NCBI RefSeq assembly: GCF_013205025.1
Contig: NZ_JABMLE010000001.1
Coordinates: forward strand, 496,001 to 560,000
DNA: 64,000 bases
Origin: Rathayibacter sp. VKM Ac-2857
GTDB lineage: Bacteria > Actinomycetota > Actinomycetes > Actinomycetales > Microbacteriaceae
Direction: 5' to 3'
Positions 53,409 through 62,309 of this stretch are shown one piece after another (the stretch's first letter is position 1; each line of letters begins with the position of its first letter). Under the pieces are notes generated by a model, which saw only the letters and a program-made list of their open reading frames with translations, made no database searches and was not told the origin of the DNA. The position numbers were made by a program, and so were the translations under genes.

Positions 53409-54758
53409 GTGAGTTCCGCCAGAGTCTTCGTAGCGCGCTTGGCCGGTTGCAGCGTCTTCGACCCGGCGGGCGATCGCGTCGGCAAGGTCCGCGACGTCCT
53501 GCTCGTCCCCCGTCAGAACGACGCGCCGCGCGTGGTCGGCCTGGTCGTCGAGATCCCCGGCCGGCGCCGGGTCTTCGTCTCGATCGGCCGCGTGACCAGC
53601 ATCGGCAGCGGGCAGATCATCACGACCGGACTGATCAACGTGCGCCGCTTCGAGCAGCGCGGCGGCGAGGTCCGGGTGATCGCCGAGCTGCTCGGCCGGA
53701 AGATGACCTTCGTCGACGGCTCCGGCGACGCGATCGTCGAGGACGTCGCGATCGAGGAGGTCGGGCCGGGCGAGTGGGAGCTCGCGCAGCTCTTCGTCCG
53801 CCGTCCCAAGACCAGCCCCTCGCCCTTCGCCAAGGGCGCCACCACGTTCGCCGGCTGGCGCGAGGTCCGCGAGAGCGTCTCCACCGAGGCGCAGTCGGCC
53901 GAGCAGTACGTGGCGAGCCTCGCCGAACTCAAGCCCGCCGACCTCGCCAGCACCCTCCTCGACCTGCCGCAGCAGCGGATGCTCGAGGTCGCGGGCGAGC
54001 TCTCCGACGACCGGCTCGCCGACGTCCTCGAGGAGATGCCCGAGAGCGAGCAGGTCGAGATCCTCGGCCGGCTCGACGACGACCGCGCGGCCGACGTCCT
54101 CGACCAGATGCAGCCCGACGACGCGGCCGACCTGATCGCGCAGCTCTCCGACGAGCGCGGCGAGGCGCTCCTCGAGCTGATGGAGCCGGAGGAGGCGGAC
54201 GACGTCCGCATGCTCCTCTCCTACGCGCCCGAGTCGGCCGGTGGGCTCATGACGACCGAGCCGATCATCGTCTCGTCCGAGGCGACCGTGGCCGAGGGCC
54301 TCGCGATGATCCGCCGGCACGAGCTGGCTCCGGCGCTCGGCGCCGCGGTCTGCGTGACCCTGCCGCCCTACGAGCCGCCGACCGGCCGCTTCCTCGGCAT
54401 GGTGCACTTCCAGCGGATGCTCCGCTACCCGCCGCACGAGCGCCTGGGCACCCTGCTCGACCAGAGCCTCGACCCGATCACTCCCGACACCTCGGCGGCC
54501 GAGGTCGCCCGCATCCTCGCGAGCTACAACCTCGTCTCGGTGCCGGTCGTCGACGAGTCGCACCGCCTCGTCGGCGTCGTGACGATCGACGACGTGCTCG
54601 ACTACCTCCTCCCCGACGACTGGCGCAGCCACGACGGCGACGACGAACCGCGCACGCCGGTGAGCACGACGACCCAGGGCATACCGATCGCGGCGCCCGT
54701 GGCGGCGGCAGGCAGGTTCAAGGCAGGACGACGAGGACGGAGGGGTGCGCGTGGCTAG
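53409..54758 (+). CDS. MgtE N-terminal/CBS domain protein with PRC-like barrel, lacking the channel
   Basis: A 449-residue soluble protein. Residues about 5-75 look like a PRC-barrel domain (LAGCSVFDPAGDRVGKVRDV, VGLVVEIPGRRRVFVSIG), with a similar second segment to about 125. Residues about 165-275 form the MgtE N-terminal helical repeat (LKPADLASTLLDLPQQRMLE, DRAADVLDQMQPDDAADLIA, EALLELMEPEEADDVRMLLS). Two CBS motifs follow, with SAGGLMTTEPIIVSSEATVA and LASYNLVSVPVVDESHRLVG. The membrane channel domain of MgtE is absent; the protein ends with a basic tail. GTG 53409 begins the family homology. It overlaps the DUF1003 gene, so both may form one Mg2+- or nucleotide-sensing unit. Confidence 0.85.
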   Translation: MSSARVFVARLAGCSVFDPAGDRVGKVRDVLLVPRQNDAPRVVGLVVEIPGRRRVFVSIGRVTSIGSGQIITTGLINVRRFEQRGGEVRVIAELLGRKMTFVDGSGDAIVEDVAIEEVGPGEWELAQLFVRRPKTSPSPFAKGATTFAGWREVRESVSTEAQSAEQYVASLAELKPADLASTLLDLPQQRMLEVAGELSDDRLADVLEEMPESEQVEILGRLDDDRAADVLDQMQPDDAADLIAQLSDERGEALLELMEPEEADDVRMLLSYAPESAGGLMTTEPIIVSSEATVAEGLAMIRRHELAPALGAAVCVTLPPYEPPTGRFLGMVHFQRMLRYPPHERLGTLLDQSLDPITPDTSAAEVARILASYNLVSVPVVDESHRLVGVVTIDDVLDYLLPDDWRSHDGDDEPRTPVSTTTQGIPIAAPVAAAGRFKAGRRGRRGARG

Positions 54759-55281
54759 GGACACCAAGCAGGATCGACGGCTCGACGCCCCGAAGGGCCT
54801 GCGCACGCGGGTGCTCCCCCGGCGCAACCGGCAGAGCAGCGACCGCTTCGGCCGCCTGACCGAGTCGTTCGCCCGCGGCATGGGCACGCCGTGGTTCCTC
54901 GTCGGCATGACGATCTTCTGCGTGTTCTGGCTGCTGTTCAACACCTACGGTCCCGAGGAGTCGCGGTTCGACTCCCAGGCCCTCGGCTTCACCGTGCTCA
55001 CGCTGATCCTCTCGCTGCAGGCCTCCTACGCGGCCCCGCTCCTCTTGCTCGCGCAGAACCGGCAGGACGACCGCGACCGCGTGCAGATCGAGCAGGACCG
55101 CCAGCGCGCCGAGCGCAACCTCGCCGACACGGAGTACCTGGCCCGCGAGGTCGTGGCGCTCCGCCTGGCGATCCGGGACATGGCGAGCAAGGACTTCATC
55201 CGCTCCGAGCTGCGCAGCCTCGTCGAGGAGCTCGAGAAGGACCGGGCGGAGTCGATCGCGAGCGACCGGCGCGATGCCTGA
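54745..55281 (+). CDS. DUF1003 membrane protein
   Basis: A 178-residue protein of the DUF1003 family. It has two membrane segments, TPWFLVGMTIFCVFWLLFNT and LGFTVLTLILSLQASYAAPL, then the family-typical LLAQNRQDDRDRVQIEQDRQ, followed by a charged helical tail. The function of the family is unknown. Its start lies within the end of the MgtE-N/CBS gene, and its stop overlaps the Mrp start, so the three genes form one operon. The GTG at 54745 is used; a GTG two codons later is equally possible. Confidence 0.88.
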   Translation: MRVARDTKQDRRLDAPKGLRTRVLPRRNRQSSDRFGRLTESFARGMGTPWFLVGMTIFCVFWLLFNTYGPEESRFDSQALGFTVLTLILSLQASYAAPLLLLAQNRQDDRDRVQIEQDRQRAERNLADTEYLAREVVALRLAIRDMASKDFIRSELRSLVEELEKDRAESIASDRRDA

Positions 55282-56443
55282 CGCCGGGACGCCCGAGCCC
55301 GTCGATCCCGCTGCCCTCGAGCACGCGGTGCTCGCGGCACTCGCGCGGGTCATCGACCCCGAGATCCGGAAGCCCATCACCGAGCTCGACATGGTCGACT
55401 CGGTGACCGTCGGCGAGGACGGTGCGGTGACCGTGGCCATCCGGCTGACGATCGTCGGCTGCCCCGCGGCGTCCGCCATCGAGCGCGACGTGCGCGCGGC
55501 CGCCGAGTCGGCGACGGGCGTCGGCGCCGTCCGGGTCGAGGTGGGCGTGATGACGCCCGCGCAGCGCACGGCGCTGACGGAGCGGCTGCGCGGCGGGCGG
55601 CGCGAGATGCCGTTCGGCCCGGACTCGCTGACCCGGGTCTACGCGGTCACCAGCGGCAAGGGCGGGGTCGGCAAGTCGACCGTGACCGCGAATCTGGCGG
55701 TGGCCCTGGCGCGGCGCGGGCTGGCGGTCGGACTGGTCGACGCGGACGTGCACGGCTTCTCCATCCCCGGCCTGCTCGGGCTGATGCACGACGGCCGGGT
55801 GGCCGGGCCGACGCGGGTCGGCGAGCTGATGCTCCCGCCCGTCGCGCACGGGGTGAAGGTGATCTCGATCGGGATGTTCCTCGAGGGCGACACCCGCGGG
55901 GCGGCCGTCTCCTGGCGCGGCCCGATGCTGCACCGCACCATCTCCCAGTTCCTCACCGACGTCTACTTCGGCGATCTGGACGTGCTGCTGCTCGACCTGC
56001 CGCCGGGCACGGGCGACGTCGCGATCTCGATCGGCCAGCTCCTGCCGCACGCGGAGGTGCTGATCGTGACGACTCCGCAGCCGGCCGCCGCCGATGTGGC
56101 GGAGCGCAGCGGTGCGCTCGCCCGTCAGTCCGGTCAGCGGATCATCGGCGTCGTCGAGAACATGTCCGGGCTGCCGCAGCCCGACGGGTCCGTGCTCGAG
56201 CTGTTCGGCAGCGGCGGCGGCGCCGAGGTCGCGCGCCGGCTCAGCGCGAGCGGCGAGGACGTGCCGCTGCTCGCCACGCTGCCGATCAGCGTGGCGCTGC
56301 GGGCGGGCGGTGACGACGGGCTGCCGGTCGTCATCGGCGACCCGGAGGACCCGGCTGCCGTGGCGATCACGGAGCTGGCGCGCACGATCGCGTCGCGTCC
56401 GCGCGGGCTGACGGGCCGGCGCCTGCCGATGTCGGTCGGCTGA
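55274..56443 (+). CDS. Mrp/ApbC-type P-loop ATPase (no CxxC)
   Basis: A 389-residue protein of the Mrp/NBP35 group of iron-sulfur carrier ATPases. Residues about 12-105 are a MIP18/DUF59 domain (LARVIDPEIRKPITELDMVD). The P-loop domain has VTSGKGGVGKSTVTANLAVA with the deviant Walker A, LVDADVHGFSIPGLL and DVLLLDLPPGTGDVAISIG. The conserved C-terminal CxxC that binds the cluster in many members is absent: the corresponding region reads NMSGLPQPDGSVLELFGSGG. Other actinobacterial members also lack it. It is the last gene of the operon with the MgtE-N and DUF1003 genes. Confidence 0.88.
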   Translation: MPDAGTPEPVDPAALEHAVLAALARVIDPEIRKPITELDMVDSVTVGEDGAVTVAIRLTIVGCPAASAIERDVRAAAESATGVGAVRVEVGVMTPAQRTALTERLRGGRREMPFGPDSLTRVYAVTSGKGGVGKSTVTANLAVALARRGLAVGLVDADVHGFSIPGLLGLMHDGRVAGPTRVGELMLPPVAHGVKVISIGMFLEGDTRGAAVSWRGPMLHRTISQFLTDVYFGDLDVLLLDLPPGTGDVAISIGQLLPHAEVLIVTTPQPAAADVAERSGALARQSGQRIIGVVENMSGLPQPDGSVLELFGSGGGAEVARRLSASGEDVPLLATLPISVALRAGGDDGLPVVIGDPEDPAAVAITELARTIASRPRGLTGRRLPMSVG

Positions 56444-56966
56444 CCCCTTCGCCGCAGGCTCAGGCCAGAGCGGGTCTCGATACGCCCTCTCCGCGGCCTC
56501 CTCGACCAGCATGAGGGAGCCCGCTGCGGCTACTCGACCAACATGAGGGAGCCCGTTGCGCGGGCTGCTCGCCTCGCCTGGAGCGGCCCGCTGCGCGGGC
56601 AGCTCGACCCGCAGCATCCGGCGGACCTGCCGCGATGATGGTGGTCGAGTAGCCCCGCAGGGGCCTATCGAGACCCGCTGTCGTCAGCACGTCGGCCGAC
56701 GGGGTGGGTCTCGATACGCCCGCTGCGCGGGCTACTCGACCAGCATGCAAGGGCCGCACTGCGGGCTGCTCGACCAGCTTGCAGCGACCGCTCCGCGGGC
56801 TGCTCGACCAGCAGCATCCGAGGGACGTGCCGCAACCATGCTGGTCGAGTAGCCCCGAAGGGGCGTATCGAGACCCGCTGTCGTCAGCACGTCGGCCGAC
56901 GGGGTGGGTCTCGATTCGCCCACTGCGCGGGCTACTCGACCAGCATGCGCGGCCGACAGGCGCGGG
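56444..56966. other. Convergent intergenic region filled with REP-like repeats
   Basis: A 523-base gap between the convergent Mrp and tatB genes, almost entirely occupied by repeat copies (56472-56946). No gene was recognised. Confidence 0.65.
56472..56946. repeat. REP-like intergenic repeat cluster 3, with a 200-base direct duplication
   Basis: Full and partial copies in both orientations. Good ones are GGTCTCGATACG copies at about 56473, 56707 and 56907, and TGGTCGAGTAG copies at about 56643 and 56841. The sequence TCGTCAGCACGTCGGCCGAC lies exactly at 56681-56700 and again at 56881-56900, between a forward and an inverse copy each time. So a unit of about 200 bases was duplicated in tandem. 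Shortened units ending in GGGCTGCTCGACCAGC fill the rest. Confidence 0.85.
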
Positions 56967-57383
56967 TCAGGTGGCTTCGAGGTCGATGGGCGGGGGCGCC
57001 ACTGTGGAGAGCTCGCCGGCGCCGGCCGAGCGCTTCATCGTCGTGTAGTAGCTGTCCGCCGTCGAGGCGCCGCCGCCCGCCGTGACGGGCGCGGAGACCG
57101 CCGAGGGCGGCTTCACCGTGGGGGCCGGCTCGTCCTCGAGCAGGGCGTCGCGGATGATCCGCCGCGGGTCGTACTGCCGCGGATCGAGCTTGCGCCAGTC
57201 GACCTCGTCGAACTCGTCGCCCATCTCGTCCTTGACGCGCTCGCGCGCCTGCGTGGCGAATCCGCGGACCTTCCGCACCAGCGCAGCGAGCTGCGAGGCG
57301 TAGTAGGGGAGGCGGTCAGGGCCCAGCACGAAGACGGCGATGACTCCGATGATGAGGAGCTTGTCGAACGTCAAACCGAACAC
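56967..57383 (-). CDS. tatB: Sec-independent translocase subunit TatB
   Basis: TatB recognises twin-arginine signal peptides together with TatC. The 138-residue protein begins with a short membrane segment (FGLTFDKLLIIGVIAVFVLG) and the P-D-R-L-P-Y element in place of the E. coli GPERLP, then the amphipathic helix YYASQLAALVRKVRGFATQA, followed by a variable acidic and Pro/Ala-rich tail. The TatA family is clear; TatB instead of TatA is chosen because of the long tail. A TAGTGT box six bases before the GTG suggests a leaderless transcript. It is a single gene. Confidence 0.9.
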   Translation of the reverse strand: MFGLTFDKLLIIGVIAVFVLGPDRLPYYASQLAALVRKVRGFATQARERVKDEMGDEFDEVDWRKLDPRQYDPRRIIRDALLEDEPAPTVKPPSAVSAPVTAGGGASTADSYYTTMKRSAGAGELSTVAPPPIDLEAT

Positions 57384-57389
57384 GGGACA

Positions 57390-57395
57390 ACACTA
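57390..57395 (-). promoter_or_regulatory. -10 box of a probable leaderless tatB promoter
   Basis: TAGTGT on the minus strand ends six bases before the tatB GTG (57383), with no Shine-Dalgarno sequence between. Confidence 0.4.
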
Positions 57396-57493
57396 ACCCG
57401 CCGCGCCTGCGCCGACGACCGCGCGCGCCCCCGTACCCTGGCGATGCGCAGGCGCGATCCGCCCGCCGCGACCACCACCAGAGGAGCCCACCC

Positions 57494-58126
57494 GTGTCCG
57501 ACAAGGATGCCAACTGGAAGTACGCCGAGGACGCCGTCGTCGAGCCCGAGGCGATCGCCTCCGCCCGCCGGCTCGCCGTCGAGCTGGGCATCGATGCGAT
57601 CGCGCCCTCGATCGGCGCGCAGTCCGCGCTCGTCGCGGCCGCCGCGCGGGCCACGTCGATCATCGAGATCGGCACCGGCACCGGCGTGAGCGGACTCTGG
57701 CTGCTCGACGGCGCCCCCGAGGCGATGCTGACCTCGATCGACTCGGAGGCGGTGCACCAGCAGCACGCCCGCGCCCAGTTCCACGAGGCGGGCATCTCGC
57801 CGAACCGCCTGCGCCTCATCCCGGGCCGCGCCCTCGAGGTGCTCCCCCGGATGAACGAGAACTCCTACGACATCGTCTTCGTCGACGGCGATCCGCTGCA
57901 GGTCATCGAGAACGTCGAGCACGCGCTGCGCCTCGTCCGCGTCGGCGGCACCGTGCTCGTGCCGCACGCCCTCTGGCGCGGCCGGGTGTCCAACCCCGCT
58001 CAGCGCGACGAGATCGCCTCCGCCTTCCGAACGCTCGTCGCCGAGGTCTGCGGCTCGCCGGCCGTGGTCAGCGTGCTGTCGCCGATCGGCGACGGGCTGC
58101 TCCAGGCGAACAAGCGCCGCGCCTGA
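57494..58126 (+). CDS. Class I SAM-dependent O-methyltransferase
   Basis: A 210-residue methyltransferase of the bacterial caffeoyl-CoA/catechol O-methyltransferase type. The SAM site is SIIEIGTGTGVSGLWLLDGA, followed by MLTSIDSEAVHQQHARAQFH, LRLIPGRALEVLPRMNENSY, and DIVFVDGDPLQVIENVEHAL, where the Asp-Gly-Asp is near the metal site. GTG 57494 has GAGGAGCCC before it. A TACCCT at 57432-57437 is a possible -10 box with a leader of about 50 bases. The methyl acceptor is unknown. The gene ends before a strong bidirectional terminator. Confidence 0.88.
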   Translation: MSDKDANWKYAEDAVVEPEAIASARRLAVELGIDAIAPSIGAQSALVAAAARATSIIEIGTGTGVSGLWLLDGAPEAMLTSIDSEAVHQQHARAQFHEAGISPNRLRLIPGRALEVLPRMNENSYDIVFVDGDPLQVIENVEHALRLVRVGGTVLVPHALWRGRVSNPAQRDEIASAFRTLVAEVCGSPAVVSVLSPIGDGLLQANKRRA

Positions 58127-58148
58127 CCGCGCGACCCCGGGAACGAGG

Positions 58149-58181
58149 GAACGCCCGTCGCATCGGATGCGGCGGGCGTTC
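58149..58181. terminator. Bidirectional terminator between convergent O-methyltransferase and DUF3117 genes
   Basis: A 15-base-pair stem (GAACGCCCGTCGCAT with its partner, one T-G wobble) and a CGG loop. It lies 22 bases after the O-methyltransferase stop and 17 bases after the stop of the convergent DUF3117 gene, so it can serve both. Confidence 0.8.
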
Positions 58182-58198
58182 TCGACGGTGCTGGTGGG

Positions 58199-58372
58199 TC
58201 AGGCTGGAGTCACCACCGACGCGAGAGCGTCGTGGAGTTCCTTCGCCTCTGCATCGTTGACTGAGACGACGAGACGTCCGCCGCCTTCGAGCGGAACGCG
58301 CACGACGATGAGTCGACCCTCCTTAACAGCCTCCATCGGTCCGTCTCCGGTCCTCGGCTTCATGGCCGCCAT
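58199..58372 (-). CDS. DUF3117 small protein
   Basis: A 57-residue protein. It begins MAAMKPRTGDGPMEAVKEGR and continues LIVVRVPLEGGGRLVVSVND, the nearly invariant signature of the actinobacterial DUF3117 family. The function of the family is unknown. ATG 58372 follows AAGGGGA at good spacing; a second ATG three codons later is less likely. GATAAT at 58407-58402 (minus strand), with TTTCGT 17 bases further upstream, is a plausible promoter. The gene is missed by length-based searches because it is under 60 codons. Confidence 0.9.
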   Translation of the reverse strand: MAAMKPRTGDGPMEAVKEGRLIVVRVPLEGGGRLVVSVNDAEAKELHDALASVVTPA

Positions 58373-58401
58373 AGAGTTCCCCTTTCGTGACGTATCCGTC
58401 T

Positions 58402-58430
58402 ATTATCGTGCATCCGCGCCAGGGACGAAA
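58402..58430 (-). promoter_or_regulatory. Candidate promoter of the DUF3117 gene
   Basis: On the minus strand, TTTCGT (58430-58425), a 17-base spacer and GATAAT (58407-58402). The leader to the ATG would be about 22 bases and contains the AAGGGGA ribosome-binding site. Confidence 0.4.
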
Positions 58431-58449
58431 TCGTCCCCCTCCCGCGGGA

Positions 58450-59697
58450 TCACGGCGGAGTCCAGTCGCCGGGCGTGAACACCCAGCACAGGATCAGCCA
58501 GACGACCTGGCCGACGAGCGAGACCGCGACGACGAAGGTCCGGAACAGCGGTGACCGCGGCACCGCCAGCGCCCCGACGAGCGGGAACATCGGCAGCAGG
58601 AGCCGGAACGTGCTCGACTGCGGGTAGAAGAAGGCGAAGAGGTAGACGGCGTAACCGCCGACCCACATCCGGCTGAAGATGTCGAGCTTCCGCGCCCACC
58701 TCGAGAACAGGATGTTGAGGAAGAGCAGCACCAGGACGACGACGATGCCCATGCCGACGAGCGGGGAGTCGAACCAGAGCCGGCCCCACCACTCGCCGCC
58801 GGCGAACCAGGAGGTGAACGGGACGAGCTCGCTGTCCCCGATGAAGACGGCCCGCCAGGCGAGCTCGGTGTCGGTGTACGCCGTGAAGGAGCCGGTGACG
58901 GCCCACGCGATGAGCAGCCATGCGAAGCCGACCAGGAGGCCCCAGACGGTCAGAGCGACGGTGAGGATCAACTCGGAGCGCGGGAACTGCTCGGTACCCC
59001 GCGCGTGGCGCCAGACTCGGTACAGGAAGTAGAGCCCCATCATCGCCGCGAAGGCCAGGCCGCTCGGGCGCAGGAGGCCGAGCACCAGCACCAGCGGGAA
59101 CACCCAGAGCCACTTCCGCTTGATGAGCAGCAGCAGCATCGTCGCCGTCAGCAGGATGGACGCCGACTCGGCGTAGCCGATCTGCAGCATCGGCGAAGTC
59201 GGAGCGACGCAGAAGAAGACGATCCCCATCAGCGCCTGCCCCTCGCTGAGCGAGACGCGCAGGAGCCGGTAGAGGACGAGGCAGGCGCCGGCGCCGCAGA
59301 CCACGGCCACCGCCACCGCCGAGGTCGACCAGTCGAGGCCGGTGACCGTCATCACGGCGCGGACGGTGAACGGGAAGACGGGCATGAACGCCCAGGTGTT
59401 CTGCTCGACGTCTCCGGAGGGCGACAACGGCAGGACAAGCGGATAGCCGACGGTCCCGATCTTCTCGTACCAGCCGCCGTCCCACATCGTCGCGAAGCGC
59501 ACGTAGGTGTCCCGGAGACCGGTCCAGGGGACGCCGCCCTGGCTCATCGCGAGGCGCAGCATGATCGCCGTCGTGATGACCCGCGTCACCGCGAAGACGA
59601 GCAGGACCTGCAGCCACCACGGCAGGAGTGAGCGCCATCGGCGCTCGGTCCGCGCGGGCTCGGTGGACGGGGCCGCGGACACGGCCGCAGCCGTCAC
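58450..59697 (-). CDS. PIG-V-like membrane mannosyltransferase (copy 1)
   Basis: A 415-residue polytopic membrane protein, with about nine to ten helices, resembling the PIG-V/GPI mannosyltransferase II group (GT-C fold) of Actinobacteria. An early outer loop has RFATMWDGGWYEKIGTVGYP; the aspartate in MWDGGWY is the expected catalytic-side residue of GT-C enzymes. Further family-like stretches are [20 protein letters not shown] and [23 protein letters not shown] 59697 begins the conserved region; the longest frame adds 27 unlike residues. It probably uses a lipid-linked mannose outside the membrane. A close paralog lies 282 bases upstream on the same strand. Confidence 0.8.
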   Translation of the reverse strand: MTAAAVSAAPSTEPARTERRWRSLLPWWLQVLLVFAVTRVITTAIMLRLAMSQGGVPWTGLRDTYVRFATMWDGGWYEKIGTVGYPLVLPLSPSGDVEQNTWAFMPVFPFTVRAVMTVTGLDWSTSAVAVAVVCGAGACLVLYRLLRVSLSEGQALMGIVFFCVAPTSPMLQIGYAESASILLTATMLLLLIKRKWLWVFPLVLVLGLLRPSGLAFAAMMGLYFLYRVWRHARGTEQFPRSELILTVALTVWGLLVGFAWLLIAWAVTGSFTAYTDTELAWRAVFIGDSELVPFTSWFAGGEWWGRLWFDSPLVGMGIVVVLVLLFLNILFSRWARKLDIFSRMWVGGYAVYLFAFFYPQSSTFRLLLPMFPLVGALAVPRSPLFRTFVVAVSLVGQVVWLILCWVFTPGDWTPP

Positions 59698-59979
59698 GTC
59701 CCGGCTCCGGAGGGTGTGGCGACCGCGTTCCGCGGAGCGGCAGGACGGGAGACGGCGGAGGAGGCGGTCGCGTGGCACGCGGTCGGGATCGGCGACCGCG
59801 CGGGGCGCAGCAGCCGAGGTCGCGACTCACCGGCTGGAGTGAGGGGAGACATCCCTCCGAGCATATCGGCGGCGCTCGAGCCGAGACGGCGCGGACACGC
59901 GCCCAGCGGCCTTCCGCTCAGAGGCGGTACCGGCGCATTCATGACCGGGGCCGCCGCGCACTCCTCGATCGACGCCGGA

Positions 59980-61203
59980 TCAGGGCGGCGTCCAGTCGTA
60001 GCCGTCGACGGCCCAGCCGATCGTGATCCAGCCGATCTGACCGGCGATCGAGACGACCACCAGCGCGCTCCGGAAGACGGGCGAGCGCGGCACCGCGAGC
60101 GCCCCGACGAGCGGGAACATCGGGCCGAGGAGCCGGAACGTGCTCGACTGCGGGAAGAAGAACGCGAAGAGGTAGAAGCCGTAGCCCGCGACCCACGCGC
60201 GGCTGAAGAGGTCCAGTCGTCGCGTCCAGGGCGAGGCGAGGATGCCGACGAACAGCAGCACGAGCACGACGACCAGCGCGATCCCGAGCATCGGCGCGCC
60301 GAACCACCAGCCGCCCCACCACGCTCCGCCCTGGAACCACGGGGTGAACGGGAAGAGCTCCTGGTAGCCGATGTAGGAGGCGCGCCAGGCGAGCTCCGTG
60401 TCGGTGTAGGCCGTCGGCGAGCCGGTGACCGCCCACGCGACGGCCGGCCAGAGGAAGCCGACGACGAGTCCCCACGCCGTGAGCGCGACGGCGGGCACCG
60501 CGTCGGCCCGCGGGAACGGCTCCTTCGCACGCCGGACGAACCGGTAGACGACGTAGAGGCCCATCGCCGCCGCGAACGCCAGGCCGCTCGGGCGCGTCAG
60601 CCCGAGCACGAGCACCACCGGGAAGACCCAGGCGAACCGGCGCCGGACCAGCAGGAGCAGCACGATCGCCGTGAGCATCATCGCCATCGACTCGGCGTAC
60701 GCGATCTGCAGCATCGGCGAGGTCGGCGCAACGCAGAAGAAGAGCACGGCGACCAGGGACTGCGACTCGCTCAGCGAGTGCCGCATCAGCCGGTAGAGGA
60801 CGAGGCAGGCGACCGCCGCGCAGATCACCGAGACGGCGACGGCGGCCGTGGCCCAGCCGAGGCCGGTGAGCACCATCAGCAGGCGCACGACGACCGGGTA
60901 GAGCGGCATGAACGCCCAGGCGTTCTCAGCGATCTCGCCCGCCTCGGTGACGGGCAGCTGGGTCGGATAGCCGGCGGTCGCGATGATCTCGTACCAGCGG
61001 CCGTCCCACATCGTCGCGAAGTCGACATAGGCCGGCGACGGGCCGGTCCAGGAGTTCGCCTGCTGGTTCGCGGCGAACTGGAGCATGATCACGGTCGTCA
61101 CGATGCGGGTGAGGACGAAGACCGCGATGACACGGGCCCACCAGGGGACGAGGCGCAGCTGCGCGCGGCGGCGGACCGGCAGGCGGGTCAGGACGGCGCT
61201 CAC
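59980..61203 (-). CDS. PIG-V-like membrane mannosyltransferase (copy 2)
   Basis: A 407-residue membrane protein paralogous to the neighbour at 58450. Shared stretches include [60 protein letters not shown] and [20 protein letters not shown], so both come from one tandem duplication. The MWDGRWY aspartate of the GT-C type is kept. GTG 61203 overlaps the dapE stop (GTGA), so this copy is probably co-transcribed with dapE. The acceptor is unknown; lipomannan-like glycolipids or protein O-mannosylation are possible. Confidence 0.8.
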   Translation of the reverse strand: MSAVLTRLPVRRRAQLRLVPWWARVIAVFVLTRIVTTVIMLQFAANQQANSWTGPSPAYVDFATMWDGRWYEIIATAGYPTQLPVTEAGEIAENAWAFMPLYPVVVRLLMVLTGLGWATAAVAVSVICAAVACLVLYRLMRHSLSESQSLVAVLFFCVAPTSPMLQIAYAESMAMMLTAIVLLLLVRRRFAWVFPVVLVLGLTRPSGLAFAAAMGLYVVYRFVRRAKEPFPRADAVPAVALTAWGLVVGFLWPAVAWAVTGSPTAYTDTELAWRASYIGYQELFPFTPWFQGGAWWGGWWFGAPMLGIALVVVLVLLFVGILASPWTRRLDLFSRAWVAGYGFYLFAFFFPQSSTFRLLGPMFPLVGALAVPRSPVFRSALVVVSIAGQIGWITIGWAVDGYDWTPP

Positions 61204-62309
61204 GCGGAGCCGCTCAGCCAGCGGCGGAGGCCGTCGGTGCAGGCGGTGATCTCGTGCACGGCGACGTGCTCGTCGTCGGCGTGCGCCTTCAGCGGGTCGC
61301 CGGGGCCGTAGTTCACCGCGGGGATGCCCATCGCGGAGAAGCGGGCGACGTCGGTCCAGCCGTACTTGGGCTTCGCCTCGGCGCCGACCGCGGCGATGAA
61401 GGCCTGCGCGAGCGGGGCGTCGAGCCCGGGGCGCGCGCCCTCCGCCAGATCGACGACCTCGACCTCGAAGCCCTCGAACAGCTCGCGGAGGTGCGCCACC
61501 GCCTCCTCGCCGGACCGGTTCGGCGCGAAGCGGTAGTTGACGTGCACGGTGCAGAGATCGGGGATGACGTTGCCCGCCACTCCCCCGCTGATGCGGACGG
61601 CGTTGACGCCCTCGCGGTAGACGAGGCCCTCGACCTCGACCTCGCGCGGCTCGTAGGCGGCCAGCCGGTCGAGGATCGGGGCGGCGGCGTGGATCGCGTT
61701 CTCGCCGACCCAGCTGCGGGCGGAGTGCGCGCGGAGGCCGTGCGTCGTCACGTCGACGCGGAGGGTGCCGTTGCAGCCGCCCTCGACCTCGCCCCGCGTC
61801 GGCTCGCCGAGGACGGCGAAGTCGGCGGCGAAGACGTCCGGGCGGTGGCGGGAGAGACGGCCGAGGCCGTTGAGGTCGGAGGCCACCTCCTCGTTGTCGT
61901 ACCAGATCCACGTGATGTCAACGACCGGATCGACGAGCTCGGCGGCGAGGACGAGCTGGACCGCGACTCCGGCCTTCATGTCGGTGGTGCCGCGGCCGAC
62001 GAGGTGCTCGACGCCGTCGATCGTCTCGGCGCGCACGGGCAGGTTCTCGTTGATCGGGACCGTGTCGAGGTGGCCGGCGATGACGACGCGCTGCTCGCGG
62101 CCGAGATTCGTGCGGGCGACGACGGTGTGACCGTCGCGGAGGACCTCGAGGTGCGGGTACTGCTCGAGGGCCAGCTGCACCGCGTCGGCCAGCGCCAGCT
62201 CGTCCCCGGAGACGGAGGGGATGTCGCAGAGCACCCGGGTCAGCGCGATCGGATCGGAGCGCAGATCAAGGGGCGCGACGGGCGCCGGGGCGGAGGTCGG
62301 TACGGCCAT
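61200..62309 (-). CDS. dapE: Succinyl-diaminopimelate desuccinylase
   Basis: Removes succinate from N-succinyl-LL-diaminopimelate in the lysine/diaminopimelate pathway. The 369-residue zinc peptidase-fold enzyme has [20 protein letters not shown] with the metal-binding His and Asp, [20 protein letters not shown] with the bridging Asp, [20 protein letters not shown] with the catalytic Glu-Glu, and [20 protein letters not shown] with the last metal histidine. ATG 62309 lies seven bases after a TACCCT box on the same strand, which fits a leaderless transcript. It diverges from dapD, which acts two steps earlier in the pathway. Confidence 0.95.
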   Translation of the reverse strand: MAVPTSAPAPVAPLDLRSDPIALTRVLCDIPSVSGDELALADAVQLALEQYPHLEVLRDGHTVVARTNLGREQRVVIAGHLDTVPINENLPVRAETIDGVEHLVGRGTTDMKAGVAVQLVLAAELVDPVVDITWIWYDNEEVASDLNGLGRLSRHRPDVFAADFAVLGEPTRGEVEGGCNGTLRVDVTTHGLRAHSARSWVGENAIHAAAPILDRLAAYEPREVEVEGLVYREGVNAVRISGGVAGNVIPDLCTVHVNYRFAPNRSGEEAVAHLRELFEGFEVEVVDLAEGARPGLDAPLAQAFIAAVGAEAKPKYGWTDVARFSAMGIPAVNYGPGDPLKAHADDEHVAVHEITACTDGLRRWLSGSA

